Positions 9,924-19,368 of a DNA stretch of 64,000 nucleotides are shown in pieces (the stretch's first letter is position 1; each line of letters starts with the position of its first letter). The notes beneath the pieces are model-generated. The model was not told where the DNA came from, searched no databases, and worked only from the letters and a program-made list of their open reading frames with translations. The position numbers and the translations under genes are program-made. Source of the DNA: Mycobacterium sp. PS03-16 (GTDB lineage Bacteria; Actinomycetota; Actinomycetes; Mycobacteriales; Mycobacteriaceae); assembly GCF_004570325.1 (NCBI RefSeq), contig NZ_SPQO01000016.1:56457-120456 (forward strand). Direction: 5' to 3'.

Positions 9924-11027
9924 TCAGTCCGCGGCACGGCGGGCGCGGAACAGTTTGGTGTCGCCCTTGATGCCCTTGAGGTGACGGGCGCCGGCGAACG
10001 ACCACGTGAAGCGCTCGTCGTCGCCGACCGCCTCCCGGACCGCGGCGGCGACCAGCACGGACCCCGGCCGGGCGGCCGCGGTGACGCGGCTGGCGAGGTT
10101 GACCGGGCTGCCGAACCAGTCGCCTGCGCGGCTCACGGCCAGCCCGCCGGCCACCCCCACCCGCAGGCTCGGGAAGTCGTCGTCGGTGTCGGTGGCGTCG
10201 ACCAGGGCCAGCGCCACCTCGAGCAGCGCCGCCGCATCGGTGCTCACCAGCATCACCGCGTCACCGATCGTCTTGACGAAACGCACCGGCGCCACCGCGA
10301 GCTCGCGGGCGAGGTCGCCGAGGCGGCGGGCGAGCTGCTCGAGATCCTCGGGGGCCACCGCCTCGCCCAGCCGGGTGAAGCCGACCAGATCGGCGAACAG
10401 GATCGACACCTCGCGGGCGCCCGGCAGCGGCACGCCCTGCGCACGTTCGGTGGCGGTGACGGCCTCGGTGTCCATCGCGTGCCTCAGCTGCAGCAGCAGC
10501 ATGTCGGTGATCATCGGCCCCAGCAGCGGCGCGATGTCGCGGACCAGGGCCTCGGAGCCCTGGGCCATCTGCAATTCGGTCGCGCCGGGTCTCAGCACGG
10601 CGGCCAGCGCGGTGTAGCGCATCACCTCCGCGGCCTTGGCCAGCCCCTCGGACAGCACGCGCACCACCTGGACGACCTGATCGGCCTCGAGCCCGAAGTC
10701 GACGAAGCGCTGGGCGTGCGCGGCGGCCTCGGCGTCGGCGCGCAGATGCACCGCCGCATCCGGGTCGTCGACGCGGGAGAGCCCCATCGCGCGCTGCACC
10801 CGCTGCAGCAATTCGAGGTCCACGCCGTGCTTCTCGCTGATCTCGCGCGCCGACACGTACACCCCGTCGTCGCCGACCAGGCGCCGCGACGCCAGCAGCA
10901 TCGGCGCGAACGCCTCACCGATCTCGGCTTCGGTGACACCGCGCTGCTGCAACCAGTCGATCAGTTCGGCGCGTTCGGCGCGCGCGTCGCCCGACAGCCC
11001 GTCGAGCAGAGGGGAATCATCGGCCAC
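9924..11027 (-). CDS. Class III adenylyl cyclase with autoinhibitory N-domain (Rv1264 homologue)
   Basis: This 367-residue protein makes cyclic AMP from ATP. The N-terminal half matches the regulatory domain of M. tuberculosis Rv1264 ([32 protein letters not shown] region), which is known to inhibit the cyclase at neutral pH and release it at acid pH. The C-terminal catalytic domain shows the metal-binding Asp in LFADLVGF, Lys and Asp in VKTIGDAVM, and the Asn/Arg pair in [10 protein letters not shown] chose GTG 11027 as start because homology begins there; Rv1264 is 397 residues. The gene abuts copA tail to tail with no spacer. Confidence 0.9.
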   Translation of the reverse strand: MADDSPLLDGLSGDARAERAELIDWLQQRGVTEAEIGEAFAPMLLASRRLVGDDGVYVSAREISEKHGVDLELLQRVQRAMGLSRVDDPDAAVHLRADAEAAAHAQRFVDFGLEADQVVQVVRVLSEGLAKAAEVMRYTALAAVLRPGATELQMAQGSEALVRDIAPLLGPMITDMLLLQLRHAMDTEAVTATERAQGVPLPGAREVSILFADLVGFTRLGEAVAPEDLEQLARRLGDLARELAVAPVRFVKTIGDAVMLVSTDAAALLEVALALVDATDTDDDFPSLRVGVAGGLAVSRAGDWFGSPVNLASRVTAAARPGSVLVAAAVREAVGDDERFTWSFAGARHLKGIKGDTKLFRARRAAD

Positions 11028-11068
11028 GCGTGAAACGTACCGCCCAGGAGTCGGCATCATGGTCGGTG

Positions 11069-11569
11069 ATGACCACCGCTCCCCTGCTGCACGGATTTCC
11101 GCCGATCGTCGGACCGGCGCCGCGGCTGCTGGTGCTGGGCAACGCACCGAGTGTGCTGGCGCTGGCCCGACACCAGTACTACGGCAATCCGCGCAACGCG
11201 TTCTGGCGCATCGCCGGTGAGCTGTACGGGTTCGCCGCGGACGACCCCTACGAGCAGCGCACCGCCGCGGTGACGGCGCACGGCGTCGCGGTGTGGGATG
11301 TGCTGAAGTCCTGCAGGCGGGCCGGCAGCCTGGACTCCGCGGTGGTGCCGGACAGCATGGTGGCCAACGACTTCCACGGCTTCTTCGGCCGGCACCCGAC
11401 GATCCGGCGAGTGCTGTTCAACGGGGCGGCCGCCGAGCGGAACTTCCGTCGGCTGGTCGCGGACACGTTCGGTCTGACCTACGAGCGGCTGCCCTCGACG
11501 AGCCCCGCGCAGACCATGCGCTACGAGCTCAAGCTGGCGGCGTGGCGGGCGGCGCTGCAGATCGACTAG
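11069..11569 (+). CDS. Hypoxanthine-DNA glycosylase (uracil-DNA glycosylase superfamily)
   Basis: This 166-residue protein begins at ATG 11069. The first segment [20 protein letters not shown] followed by NPRNAFWRI is characteristic of the family that removes deaminated adenine (hypoxanthine) or G-mismatched bases from DNA. The C-terminal LPSTSPA loop corresponds to the DNA-intercalating motif of the superfamily. It is a stand-alone base-excision-repair enzyme, divergent from the cyclase gene with about 40 bp between starts. A second uracil-DNA glycosylase (UdgB) is encoded 12 kb downstream. It could alternatively be a Mug-type G:U/T glycosylase. Confidence 0.85.
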   Translation: MTTAPLLHGFPPIVGPAPRLLVLGNAPSVLALARHQYYGNPRNAFWRIAGELYGFAADDPYEQRTAAVTAHGVAVWDVLKSCRRAGSLDSAVVPDSMVANDFHGFFGRHPTIRRVLFNGAAAERNFRRLVADTFGLTYERLPSTSPAQTMRYELKLAAWRAALQID

Positions 11570-11578
11570 CCGCCGGCC

Positions 11579-12967
11579 TCAGCTGACCGGCGGGCGGCGC
11601 TGCGACCACGGCCGGAGCCGCTCGATCTGCCCGCTCAGCGACAACAGCGTCGCCTCGTCGAACGGCCTGCCGACCAGCTGCACCGACGTCGGCAGGCCGG
11701 CGCCGTCGAAGCCCCACGGCACGACGGCGGCCGGCTGACCCGTCGCATTGAACAGCAGCTGGAACGGCACCCGCGCCGCCACCAGCGCCAGCGTCGACAC
11801 CCCGCCGCGGCGCCGGTAGGCCCCGATGCGCGACGGCCCGGCCGCCGTGCCCGGCGTGATGACCACGTCGACGTCGTCGAAGATGCCGGTGATGCGGTCG
11901 GTGAGCGCGGGCTCGGCGGCGCGGATGCGGGCCATGCGGCGGTCGGAGATCAACCCGCCGATCCGCACCATTTCGCGCGTCCTGGCCTCCAGCCGGCCGG
12001 GGTGCGGCAGCGTCCGCGCGTGGTCGTGGATGCCGCGCAGCATCCGCGGCAACGCGTGCCCGTACACCGCCCACACCGGATAGTCCGGGTCGCGGTGGAT
12101 CACCTCGTGCCCGAGGTCGCGCAGGAACGCGCCCGCCTCGTGCACCGCGGCCCGTTGCGCGCGGCCCACCCGGGCCGTCAGCGTCGGCGGCACCTTCACA
12201 CTCAACGCCACCCGCAGCCGGCCCGGGTCGCGGGTGGCCGCGGTGACGAACCCGCCCGTCGGCCCCGGCGGCGTCGACGTCACGTCCAGGAACAGTGCCG
12301 CATCCTCCACGGTCCGCGTGATCGGCCCGTTGACGCTCATTCCGCACCAGGCGTCGTCGTGCGGGGTCAACGGAACCCGGTCGCGCTGCGGCTTCAACCC
12401 GAACACCCCGCACCACGTCGACGGGATGCGGATCGACCCGGCTCCGTCGGAGCCCAGCGCCATCGCCGTCAGCCCCGCCGCCACCGCGGCCGCGCTGCCG
12501 CCGCTGCTGCCGCCCGGTGTGTAGGCGGTGTTCCACGGGTTGTGGGTGGCGCCGTAGGTGATGGTCTCGGTGAACGGCCACACCATCAGTTCCGGCACCG
12601 CGGTCTTGCCGACGATCACCGCCCCGGCGGCGCGCAGGCGGGCCACCACCTCGGCGTCCGCGGTCGCGGCCGGACCGTGCGCCGCGCTGCCGTAGGTGGT
12701 GAGCTCGCCGGCGACGTCGACGTCGTCCTTGATCGCGACCGGCACACCGAGCAGCGGCAACCGCTCCCCGGCGTCGAGGCGGGCCTGCGCCGCGGCGGCC
12801 TGGTCGCCTGCGGTGCCGTCGAGAACCCGGTAGGACCGCAATTCGGGATCGAGTCGCGCGATGCGGTCGAGGTACCGCTGCAGCAGTGCCGGCGCGGTGA
12901 CGGTTCCCGCCGCGAGCCGTCGCGCCTGTTCGGCGGCGCCGGCGAAGGGCAGGCCGGAGATGTCCAC
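11579..12967 (-). CDS. amiB2: Amidase signature enzyme (AmiB2, Rv1263 homologue)
   Basis: This 462-residue amidase closely tracks M. tuberculosis AmiB2. The Ser-cisSer-Lys triad is visible: Lys in PVAIKDDVD, the cis-Ser in GGSSGGSAAAV and the nucleophilic Ser in DGAGSIRIPS. Such enzymes hydrolyse carboxamides to acids plus ammonia; the natural substrate is unknown. The start is GTG 12967. Its stop is nine bases from the convergent glycosylase gene. It follows the AraC-type regulator gene on the same strand with about 18 bp between, so that regulator may control it. Confidence 0.92.
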   Translation of the reverse strand: MDISGLPFAGAAEQARRLAAGTVTAPALLQRYLDRIARLDPELRSYRVLDGTAGDQAAAAQARLDAGERLPLLGVPVAIKDDVDVAGELTTYGSAAHGPAATADAEVVARLRAAGAVIVGKTAVPELMVWPFTETITYGATHNPWNTAYTPGGSSGGSAAAVAAGLTAMALGSDGAGSIRIPSTWCGVFGLKPQRDRVPLTPHDDAWCGMSVNGPITRTVEDAALFLDVTSTPPGPTGGFVTAATRDPGRLRVALSVKVPPTLTARVGRAQRAAVHEAGAFLRDLGHEVIHRDPDYPVWAVYGHALPRMLRGIHDHARTLPHPGRLEARTREMVRIGGLISDRRMARIRAAEPALTDRITGIFDDVDVVITPGTAAGPSRIGAYRRRGGVSTLALVAARVPFQLLFNATGQPAAVVPWGFDGAGLPTSVQLVGRPFDEATLLSLSGQIERLRPWSQRRPPVS

Positions 12968-12985
12968 CCGCCGCAGCGTATCCGG

Positions 12986-13816
12986 TCAGGCGCCGTGCCT
13001 GGAGGCATATTCGCCGGGGGTGCAGCCCAGCATCGCGCGGAAGTCGTTGCTGAAATGCGCCTGGTCGTACCACCCGAGTCGGGTGGCCAGGTCGGCGAGA
13101 TCGACCGCCGGGCGGCTCTCGATCTCGAGTGCAGCCTGCTGCAGGCGGAAACGGCACAGCACCCACTTCACCGGAACCCCGACGTAGCGGCGGAAGACGC
13201 GCTGGGTGGTGCGTTCGCTCCACGGCGCCGCGGCCACCACCTGGTCGACGCGCTGCAGGCGGTCGTCGTCGCGGATCCGGTCGACCAGTTCGGTCACGCT
13301 CCGGTAGGTCGGGTCCACCGGCGGCGCTGTGGCGGCGATGGCCGCGTCCAGGGCGGCGCTCGCCGCCGCCACGTCCTCGGGGAGCCGCAGCGGGGCGGGG
13401 AACAGATCGGGGTCGGCCGCGACGACGGTGCCGGTGTGGCGCGCGGCGTCGCGGTCGAACCGGGCCGCGAACCCGCCGGGCCGGAACCGGGCGCCCACCA
13501 CCGCGCCGCGGTCGCGGATCGTCACACCGAACACGCGCTCCACCACGCCGTGGATCAGCGTCGCGGGCAACCGGTGACCGTGGCGTTCCGAGTCGCCGCC
13601 CCACTCGTGGGTCAAATGCATGACGGGGAACGTGATCACGGTGGTGTCGACCGGCGCGCCGCCCCGCAGATCCCACGTCACCGACCAGAAGTGGTCGACG
13701 AACTCCGCGGTGGCCTGCGAGGGTGCCCACCGCTGCAGATCGAACGCCGACCCGCTGGTGGCGCGGCCCACCACGCCGCGCACCGGCGTGGTTGGCGGGT
13801 TTTTCCAAGCGTCCAT
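12986..13816 (-). CDS. AraC-family transcriptional regulator
   Basis: This is a 276-residue regulator starting at ATG 13816. The N-terminal region (WAPSQATAEFVDHFWSVTWD) is the DUF6597-type sensor common in actinobacterial AraC proteins. The C-terminal 100 residues hold the double helix-turn-helix (TTQRVFRRYVGVPVKWV, then DLATRLGWYDQAHFSNDFRA). It lies upstream of the amidase on the same strand and divergent from a VOC-family gene, with only 28 bp between the two starts. Autoregulation and control of the divergent gene are therefore likely. The ligand is unknown. Confidence 0.9.
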   Translation of the reverse strand: MDAWKNPPTTPVRGVVGRATSGSAFDLQRWAPSQATAEFVDHFWSVTWDLRGGAPVDTTVITFPVMHLTHEWGGDSERHGHRLPATLIHGVVERVFGVTIRDRGAVVGARFRPGGFAARFDRDAARHTGTVVAADPDLFPAPLRLPEDVAAASAALDAAIAATAPPVDPTYRSVTELVDRIRDDDRLQRVDQVVAAAPWSERTTQRVFRRYVGVPVKWVLCRFRLQQAALEIESRPAVDLADLATRLGWYDQAHFSNDFRAMLGCTPGEYASRHGA

Positions 13817-13844
13817 CGCGGTCAGGCTACAAAGCTCGAAAGCC

Positions 13845-14312
13845 ATGAGCATTTTCCCGATCCCGCCGGGCTACACCAGTCTGACCCCGTTCCTCGTCGT
13901 CGACGGCGCGGCCGCCGCGATCGAGTTCTATACGAGCGTCTTCGGCGCCGAGGTCGTCGAGCGGATGGCCGCATCCGACGGCACGGTCGCCCACGCCGAA
14001 CTCGACTTCGGCCACGGCCGGCTGCAGCTGTCGGACCCGAACCCGCAGTACGGCCTCGAGGCGCCGCCCCGCGGCGAATCGGTCACCCATTCGATGGTGC
14101 TGTACTGCCCCGACGCCGACGACGTCGTCGCGCGGGCCGAGGCGACGGGCGCGACGGTGCGCGAGCCGGTGCGGACCTTCGTCACCGGCGACCGGTTCGG
14201 TTCGATCGTCGACCCGTTCGGCCAGCGGTGGGCGGTGATGACCCGCGTCGAGGAGGTGTCCGCCGAGGAGCGGGACCGGCGGCTGGCCGCGTGGGCGTCG
14301 GAGAACGTCTGA
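13845..14312 (+). CDS. VOC / glyoxalase-fold protein (PhnB-like)
   Basis: This 155-residue protein starts at ATG 13845. The opening YTSLTPFLVVDGAAAAIEFYTSVFG and the closing DRFGSIVDPFGQRWAVMTR segments are typical of the PhnB/YdcE-like branch of the vicinal-oxygen-chelate superfamily. Members include resistance proteins, dioxygenases and non-catalytic binding proteins, so the activity cannot be named. It is divergent from the AraC-type regulator and may be its target. The following HIT gene starts 24 bases downstream, suggesting an operon. Confidence 0.85.
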   Translation: MSIFPIPPGYTSLTPFLVVDGAAAAIEFYTSVFGAEVVERMAASDGTVAHAELDFGHGRLQLSDPNPQYGLEAPPRGESVTHSMVLYCPDADDVVARAEATGATVREPVRTFVTGDRFGSIVDPFGQRWAVMTRVEEVSAEERDRRLAAWASENV

Positions 14313-14335
14313 CCGCGCACCGCTACCGTGAACCG

Positions 14336-14761
14336 ATGGCCTGTGTGTTCTGCGACATCGTCGCCGGTACGGCACCCGCGATCCGCGTCTACGAGGACGA
14401 CGACCACCTCGGCATCCTCGACATCCGGCCGTTCGCGCGCGGCCACACGCTGGTGATTCCCAAGCGCCACAGCACCGACCTGACCGACACGCCGCCCGAG
14501 ACGATCGGCGAGCTGGCCCGCATCGGCCAGCGCATCGCCCGGGCGGCGCGGCGGTCCGGGCTGCACGCCGACGGCAACAACATCGTGATCAACGACGGGA
14601 AGGCGGCCTTCCAGACCGTCTTCCACATCCACCTGCACGTGCTGCCCCGCCGGTCCGGGGACAAGCTGTCGTTCGCCAAGAACATGGTGCTGCGGCGCGA
14701 CCCCGACCGCGAGGAGTCCGGCCGCCTGCTGCGCGAGGCGCTGGCCGAACTCGACGCCTGA
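14336..14761 (+). CDS. HIT-family nucleotide hydrolase (Rv1262c homologue)
   Basis: This 141-residue protein has the histidine triad HIHLHVLP near residue 101 and an N-terminal CVFCDI zinc-type motif, both typical of HINT/HIT hydrolases. These act on AMP- or GMP-linked substrates such as adenosine phosphoramidates. The length agrees with Rv1262c. The start ATG 14336 lies 23 bases after the stop of the VOC gene. The exact substrate is not predictable from sequence. Confidence 0.92.
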   Translation: MACVFCDIVAGTAPAIRVYEDDDHLGILDIRPFARGHTLVIPKRHSTDLTDTPPETIGELARIGQRIARAARRSGLHADGNNIVINDGKAAFQTVFHIHLHVLPRRSGDKLSFAKNMVLRRDPDREESGRLLREALAELDA

Positions 14762-14766
14762 GGCCG

Positions 14767-15759
14767 TCAGCGCCCCGGCAACCCCAGAAACCGGCGGGCG
14801 TTGCGTTCGAGCTCGTCGTCGGTCAGGCCCGCGGCGTGCGGCAGGTCGAGCGGGCGTGTCACGCCCATGTCGAACGGATAGTCGCTGCCGCACATCAGGT
14901 GTGCCGGATCGGCGTGGGCGCGCAGCAGCTCGAGCGCGGGCCCGTCATGGGTCAGCGTGTCGAACCACAGCGCGCTGAAACCCTCGCGTGGCGAACGGGT
15001 TCCCGCGGTCCGGACATCGGCGCGCTGCTGCCAGCCGTGCTGCCAGCGCCCCAGCAGGGCGGGGGCGCACCCGCCGCCGTGCAACAGCACGACCCGCAGC
15101 GCCGGCAGCTGTTCGAGCACCCCGCCGAGGACGAGTGACGCTGCAGCCGTGGCGGTTTCGACGGTGTTGCCGATCAGGTTCGCCAGGTAGTACGACGACC
15201 ACTCCGGCCGCGGCAACTGCATCGGATGCACGATGACCGCCAGATCCTGTTCTGCGGCGAACGCCAGCACCTCGCGCATCGGCCCGCGGTCGAACGAGGC
15301 GGTGCCCAGCAGCGGGGGCACCGCGATCCCGCGCACCACCTCGGTGGCACGCAGCGCGTCCATCTGTTTGCGGGCGGCGTCGGGATCGTGCAGCGACACC
15401 AGCCCGAGCCCGAGCAGCCAGCCGTTGCTGTCGCGGCAGATCCGGGTCAGCGCGTCGTTGAACCGGCCGACGTAGTCGTCGATTCCGGCCCGGTCGGCCG
15501 GGTCGTCGCCGACCGGGAACGCGAACGGCGGCGCGGACAGCACGCGGCAGCCCAGCCCGGCGGCGTCGGTGTCGGCGAGCACCCGGGCCGGGTCGCTCAT
15601 CGCCTCAGTGGCGATCGACAGCGGGAGTTCGCCGAGGTGCAGCTGGCCGTCGCGGCCGTGCAACGCGGGCAGCGGCGAACCGGGCGGCAGCCCGAACAGG
15701 TCCTCGGGCAGCCAGTGCGCGTGGACGTCGATCGCGCCGGGCCGGATGTCGGCGGTCAT
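14767..15759 (-). CDS. Amidohydrolase, ACMSD-type TIM-barrel metal-dependent hydrolase/decarboxylase
   Basis: This is a 330-residue protein. The metal-binding H13-x-H15 lies in IDVHAHW, further candidate ligands are the His in VIVHPMQ and LLHGGG, and the late Asp is in CGSDYPFDMG. This layout matches the amidohydrolase_2 family, which includes ACMS decarboxylase and related enzymes on aromatic or carboxylated substrates. Its ATG overlaps the stop of the ABC ATPase gene (ATGA), making it the fifth and last gene of the import operon. It therefore probably acts on the imported compound or a product of it. Confidence 0.87.
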   Translation of the reverse strand: MTADIRPGAIDVHAHWLPEDLFGLPPGSPLPALHGRDGQLHLGELPLSIATEAMSDPARVLADTDAAGLGCRVLSAPPFAFPVGDDPADRAGIDDYVGRFNDALTRICRDSNGWLLGLGLVSLHDPDAARKQMDALRATEVVRGIAVPPLLGTASFDRGPMREVLAFAAEQDLAVIVHPMQLPRPEWSSYYLANLIGNTVETATAAASLVLGGVLEQLPALRVVLLHGGGCAPALLGRWQHGWQQRADVRTAGTRSPREGFSALWFDTLTHDGPALELLRAHADPAHLMCGSDYPFDMGVTRPLDLPHAAGLTDDELERNARRFLGLPGR

Positions 15760-16514
15760 ACCGTGACCTCACTCTTCTGCGACAGGGCCTCCAGGGCCTC
15801 GAAGCGGGCCAGCACCTCGGCCTGCAGCACGGCCACCGCCGGGTCGGAGGCCTTGCGGGGGCGCGGCAGGTCGACGTCGATGATCTCGTGTACCCGGCCA
15901 CCCGGTTCGAGCACGACGATGCGGTCGGACAGCTGGACCGCTTCGGTGACGTCGTGGGTGACGAACATGACCGTGCGCCGCGACTCCAGCCAGATCCGCT
16001 CGAGGTGTTCGCGCAGCGTGCGCGAGGTCATCGCGTCGAGGTGGGAGAACGGTTCGTCCATCAGCAGCACGTCGGGTTCGACGGCGAACGCGCGGGCGAT
16101 GCCGATGCGCTGCTGCTGGCCGCCGGACAGCTGGGACGGGTACCGGTCGGCGCAGTGGCTCAGTCCGACCAGGTCGAGGTAGTGCCGCGCGCGGTCCTGC
16201 CAGCCGGGCCGTTCGTGTTGGACGAAGCCGAGATTGGCCATCACGGTGCGCCACGGCAGCAGCCGCGGATCCTGGAAGACGTAGCCGACCCGCGCGTCGT
16301 GCCCGTCCGACCGCAGCCGCACCGAGCCCCCGCTGTGGGTCTCGATGCCGGAGACGATGTTGAGCAGCGTGGTCTTCCCGCTGCCCGACGGGCCGACGAC
16401 GGAGACGAACGTCTCGCCGGAGATGGTCAGGTCGATGCCGTCGATGACGCGGGTGCGGTTACCGTGCCGGTCGTGGAAATCCTTGACCAGATCCCGGATT
16501 TCGATGGAAGCCAT
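15756..16514 (-). CDS. ABC transporter ATPase, NitT/TauT (nitrate/sulfonate/taurine) type
   Basis: This 252-residue ATPase shows Walker A GPSGSGKTT, a Q-loop VFQDPRLLPWRTV, the signature LSGGQQQR, Walker B LLMDEPFSHLD and a switch histidine in FVTHDVTEA. The LPWRT after the Q-loop is characteristic of SsuB/TauB/NrtD-like subunits. It energises the two adjacent permeases. The start ATG 16514 lies 29 bases after the permease stop, with AGAAAGAGA immediately upstream as a weak ribosome site. Confidence 0.93.
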   Translation of the reverse strand: MASIEIRDLVKDFHDRHGNRTRVIDGIDLTISGETFVSVVGPSGSGKTTLLNIVSGIETHSGGSVRLRSDGHDARVGYVFQDPRLLPWRTVMANLGFVQHERPGWQDRARHYLDLVGLSHCADRYPSQLSGGQQQRIGIARAFAVEPDVLLMDEPFSHLDAMTSRTLREHLERIWLESRRTVMFVTHDVTEAVQLSDRIVVLEPGGRVHEIIDVDLPRPRKASDPAVAVLQAEVLARFEALEALSQKSEVTV

Positions 16515-16543
16515 GGGTGTCTCTTTCTCGTGATGGGGGGTGG

Positions 16544-17338
16544 TCAGGCCGAGCGCCAGCGGGTGACGTAACGCTCGATCGGTCCGAGCAGCAGCAGGTC
16601 GGCGACGACGAGCAGCAGGATGAACACCAGCACCCAGGCGAAGAAGCCGTCGAGCTGATTGGCGTCATACCAATACCGGGACCGCCAGCCGACGCCCGAG
16701 GTGGCGCCGAACCATTCGGCGAGCAGCAGGCCGTTCCAGGCGCTCATGATCGCGAAACGTACGGCGGCGACGGTGGATCCGGCGACGGCCGGCGCCACGA
16801 TCTGGCGCAGCACCTGGATGCGCGGCACTCCGAACGAGCGGGCCATCAGCACCAGGTCGGCCGGGACCGCGCGGGTGGCCTTGGCGATGTTGACGATCAC
16901 GAACGGCAGCCCGGACAGGAACACCGTCACCACCGGGGTCAGCCAGCCGAAGCCGAACCACATGGTGGTCAGCAGCGCCCAGATGACCGCCGGGATGGCC
17001 AGCGCCGCGGCGTTGAGGTCGGAGAACGCCAGATCCGCCAGCTTCGACAGGCCCATCAGCACCCCGATCGCGGTGCCCACCACCAGCGCCAGCGCCAGGC
17101 CGAACAGGAAGCGGTTCATCGACAGCGCCAGGTTGTGCCACAGCTCGCCGATCGCCGCCTCGGACGCCAGGCGGTCCACGGTCTGCGCCGGCGACGGCAC
17201 CCGGTTGCCCACGACGACCGCGAGCTGCCAGACCGCCAGGATGCTCAGCACCGCGGCGGCGACGGCGACCGCCGAGGAGCCCTGCGCTCTGAGGTGGCGC
17301 TGCCAGGACGGCAGCCCGGCCGGGACGGTGGTGGTCAT
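16544..17338 (-). CDS. ABC transporter permease, NitT/TauT type (second permease)
   Basis: This 264-residue membrane protein starts at ATG 17338, overlapping the stop of the upstream permease by ATGA. It has about six membrane segments and a cytoplasmic EAA-like loop (ADLVLMARSFGVPRIQVLRQIV) that docks on the ATPase. Because the operon encodes two different permeases, the channel is most likely a heterodimer. It works with the binding protein encoded at the operon start. Confidence 0.92.
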   Translation of the reverse strand: MTTTVPAGLPSWQRHLRAQGSSAVAVAAAVLSILAVWQLAVVVGNRVPSPAQTVDRLASEAAIGELWHNLALSMNRFLFGLALALVVGTAIGVLMGLSKLADLAFSDLNAAALAIPAVIWALLTTMWFGFGWLTPVVTVFLSGLPFVIVNIAKATRAVPADLVLMARSFGVPRIQVLRQIVAPAVAGSTVAAVRFAIMSAWNGLLLAEWFGATSGVGWRSRYWYDANQLDGFFAWVLVFILLLVVADLLLLGPIERYVTRWRSA

Positions 17339-18177
17339 GCGAGGTCCTTCCGCCATGCGAAGAATCGGGCTTCGGTGTGGGCCAGGCCGCGCTCGATCAG
17401 GATCATCGTGATGATGAACAGCGCTGTCCAGGCGAGCATGTCGGCCACCTGGAATTCCTGGTAGGCCTTGCGGATCATGAAACCGACGCCGTCGCTGGCG
17501 CCGAACACCTCGGTGAGCGCCTCGACCTTCCACGCCATCGCGAAGCCGTAGCGCACGCCGGCGAACACGAACGTCGCCAGCGCGGGCAGGTACAGGTGGC
17601 GCAGCACGTCGCGCCGGTTGCGTTCGAACGCGCGGCACATCGCCAACAGGCTGCCGTCGACCGAGCGCACCCCCTCGGCGACGTTGATCGCGATGAACGG
17701 GCACGCCACCAGCGCCGACACCACGATCGGGCCGCCGGCGCCGACCCCGAAGATCAGCAGGCCGAACACCGCGTACGTCAACCCCGGCATGTTGCCCAGC
17801 ACGAACAGCGGCAGCGAGAAGTAGCTCGTCATGAACCGGGACCGGCCCATGGCGAACCCGATGACCAGACCGGCCACCATCGCGATGGCGAAGCCGGCGG
17901 CGATCTTGCCGATGCTGGAGGCGAAGTTGGTGACCGCCTCGCCGGAGACGGTGATCGCGACGACCTGGTCGAACACCGCCGTCGGTTTGGGCAGGATGGG
18001 GTCGTTCACCCACGCCGCGACCGCGGCCCACGCGCCGACCGCGGCGACGAGCGCGAGGCCCGAGACCAGCCACCGTCGGGGTCCCGCGGTGCGGCCGCTG
18101 CGGCGGCGCCACCGCGGGCGCGGGGCCGGGCCGCCGGCCTCCTGGCGCCGATCGGGCGGCGCGATGGTCTGGGTCAC
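17335..18177 (-). CDS. ABC transporter permease, NitT/TauT type (first permease)
   Basis: This is a 280-residue permease with a long, arginine-rich cytoplasmic N-terminus (residues 1-35), about six hydrophobic helices and an EAA-like loop (SLLAMCRAFERNRRDVLRHLYLP). The ATG overlaps the stop of the binding-protein gene (ATGA), and its own stop overlaps the start of the second permease. The consecutive overlaps imply stoichiometric synthesis of all subunits. Confidence 0.92.
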   Translation of the reverse strand: MTQTIAPPDRRQEAGGPAPRPRWRRRSGRTAGPRRWLVSGLALVAAVGAWAAVAAWVNDPILPKPTAVFDQVVAITVSGEAVTNFASSIGKIAAGFAIAMVAGLVIGFAMGRSRFMTSYFSLPLFVLGNMPGLTYAVFGLLIFGVGAGGPIVVSALVACPFIAINVAEGVRSVDGSLLAMCRAFERNRRDVLRHLYLPALATFVFAGVRYGFAMAWKVEALTEVFGASDGVGFMIRKAYQEFQVADMLAWTALFIITMILIERGLAHTEARFFAWRKDLA

Positions 18178-19253
18178 TGCTGGACTCCTTCGGTCGGCAG
18201 GAACTGCGGATCCGCGACGTCGTCGCCGATGATCCCGGTGGTGCGCATCAGGTCGAAGATCGAGCTTTCGTCATCGGCCCACTTCTGGTCGAAGCGGACT
18301 TCGTCGACCACCCAGTCATGTTCGGCGACATACTGTTTCATGAATTCGACGTCTTCCGGCGTGGCGACGGCGAAGTGCTGGGGATAGCGCTCGATCATCT
18401 CGTCGCGGTGCGCCCGCCATTCGGCGAGCCCGCGGTCCCACAGGTCGAGGAACGCCGACACCTCGTCGGGGTGGCCCTGCACCCAGTCCTCGCGGGCCAC
18501 GAACACGTTGCCCATCGGGCCGTCGTGGCCGGGTGCGTTGAGGTCGGCGAACAGGTCGGCCGAGGACTTGCCGTCGTACAGCGGGCGCACCGCACCGTCG
18601 CGCAGTTCCCGCGCCGACAGGTCCGGATAGCAGATGCACGCGTCGATCTCACCGCGCGCCAACAGGTTCGACAGGTTCTGGATGTCGGCGACCACGATCT
18701 GGAAGTCGCTGTCGCCGCCGTGTTCGTCCACCAGGTCCAGATCGTGCATCTGCTTGACCAGCGCGCTCCACACCAGCGTGCCGGAGACCGTGGTGAACAC
18801 GCCGATGCGCTTGCCCCGCAGGTCTTGCAGCGACTGCGCGGGGTCGTCGGCGCGTACCAGCATCCGGCTGCGCTCGGCGTTGTAGCGCCCGATGACCACG
18901 GTCTCGCGCTGCGTCTGCTCCTCCAGATACGGCACCTCGAACGAGGCCGTGGAGATGATGTCGGCGTGCCCGCCGGCGAACAGCCCGAATTCGTCCCACG
19001 TGGCGCTGGTCTCGATGGTGTAGCCGGTGTCGGCCTCCCACGCCTCGACCAGGCCGGTCTCGTTCATGTGGTCCCAGATGGGGTCCGGGGCGAAGGTGAA
19101 GCGGATTTCGCCGTTCTGGGCGGCCCGTGACGACGCGGGTCCGCCCAGGCCCGCCGAGCACGCCGTGCTCGCCGCCACCGCGACGGCGGCGGCCACCGCG
19201 ACCGCCGACCGCAGGCACCGGGCCGTCCGCCCGGGACCGTCTGATGTGCGCAA
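18174..19253 (-). CDS. Periplasmic-type substrate-binding lipoprotein of NitT/TauT ABC importer
   Basis: This 359-residue protein most likely starts at TTG 19253. A perfect AAGGAGG lies six bases upstream, and the resulting N-terminus is a good lipoprotein signal (basic start, AVAVAAAVAVAA core, lipobox STAC). The mature part is an NMT1/SsuA-like two-lobed binding protein (EIRFTFAPDPIWDHMNETGL, then LRGKRIGVFTTVSGTLVW). It would be anchored outside the membrane and capture the substrate for the two permeases. It is the first gene of the operon and lies opposite a GAF-PucR regulator gene. The ligand is not evident. Confidence 0.88.
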   Translation of the reverse strand: MRTSDGPGRTARCLRSAVAVAAAVAVAASTACSAGLGGPASSRAAQNGEIRFTFAPDPIWDHMNETGLVEAWEADTGYTIETSATWDEFGLFAGGHADIISTASFEVPYLEEQTQRETVVIGRYNAERSRMLVRADDPAQSLQDLRGKRIGVFTTVSGTLVWSALVKQMHDLDLVDEHGGDSDFQIVVADIQNLSNLLARGEIDACICYPDLSARELRDGAVRPLYDGKSSADLFADLNAPGHDGPMGNVFVAREDWVQGHPDEVSAFLDLWDRGLAEWRAHRDEMIERYPQHFAVATPEDVEFMKQYVAEHDWVVDEVRFDQKWADDESSIFDLMRTTGIIGDDVADPQFLPTEGVQQ

Positions 19254-19258
19254 CGGAA

Positions 19259-19266
19259 ACCTCCTT
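19259..19266 (-). promoter_or_regulatory. Strong Shine-Dalgarno that fixes a TTG start
   Basis: The minus strand reads AAGGAGGT here, with the TTG start of the binding-protein gene six bases after the AAGGAGG core. It argues for the TTG against upstream GTG codons that lack such a site. Confidence 0.75.
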
Positions 19267-19368
19267 GCTGACCGTCCGCATGTGACGGCGCTCACCGTCA
19301 CGCCATCACGATGCGCGGTGTGACCGAGTCGCCACAATGTCTGCGAACACACATCTATGCTCGCGCAC

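Noticed and set aside
15756..19253. Horizontal island boundaries around the ABC operon
   Set aside because: No tRNA, integrase, direct repeats or obvious composition change flank it, so acquisition cannot be supported from sequence alone.
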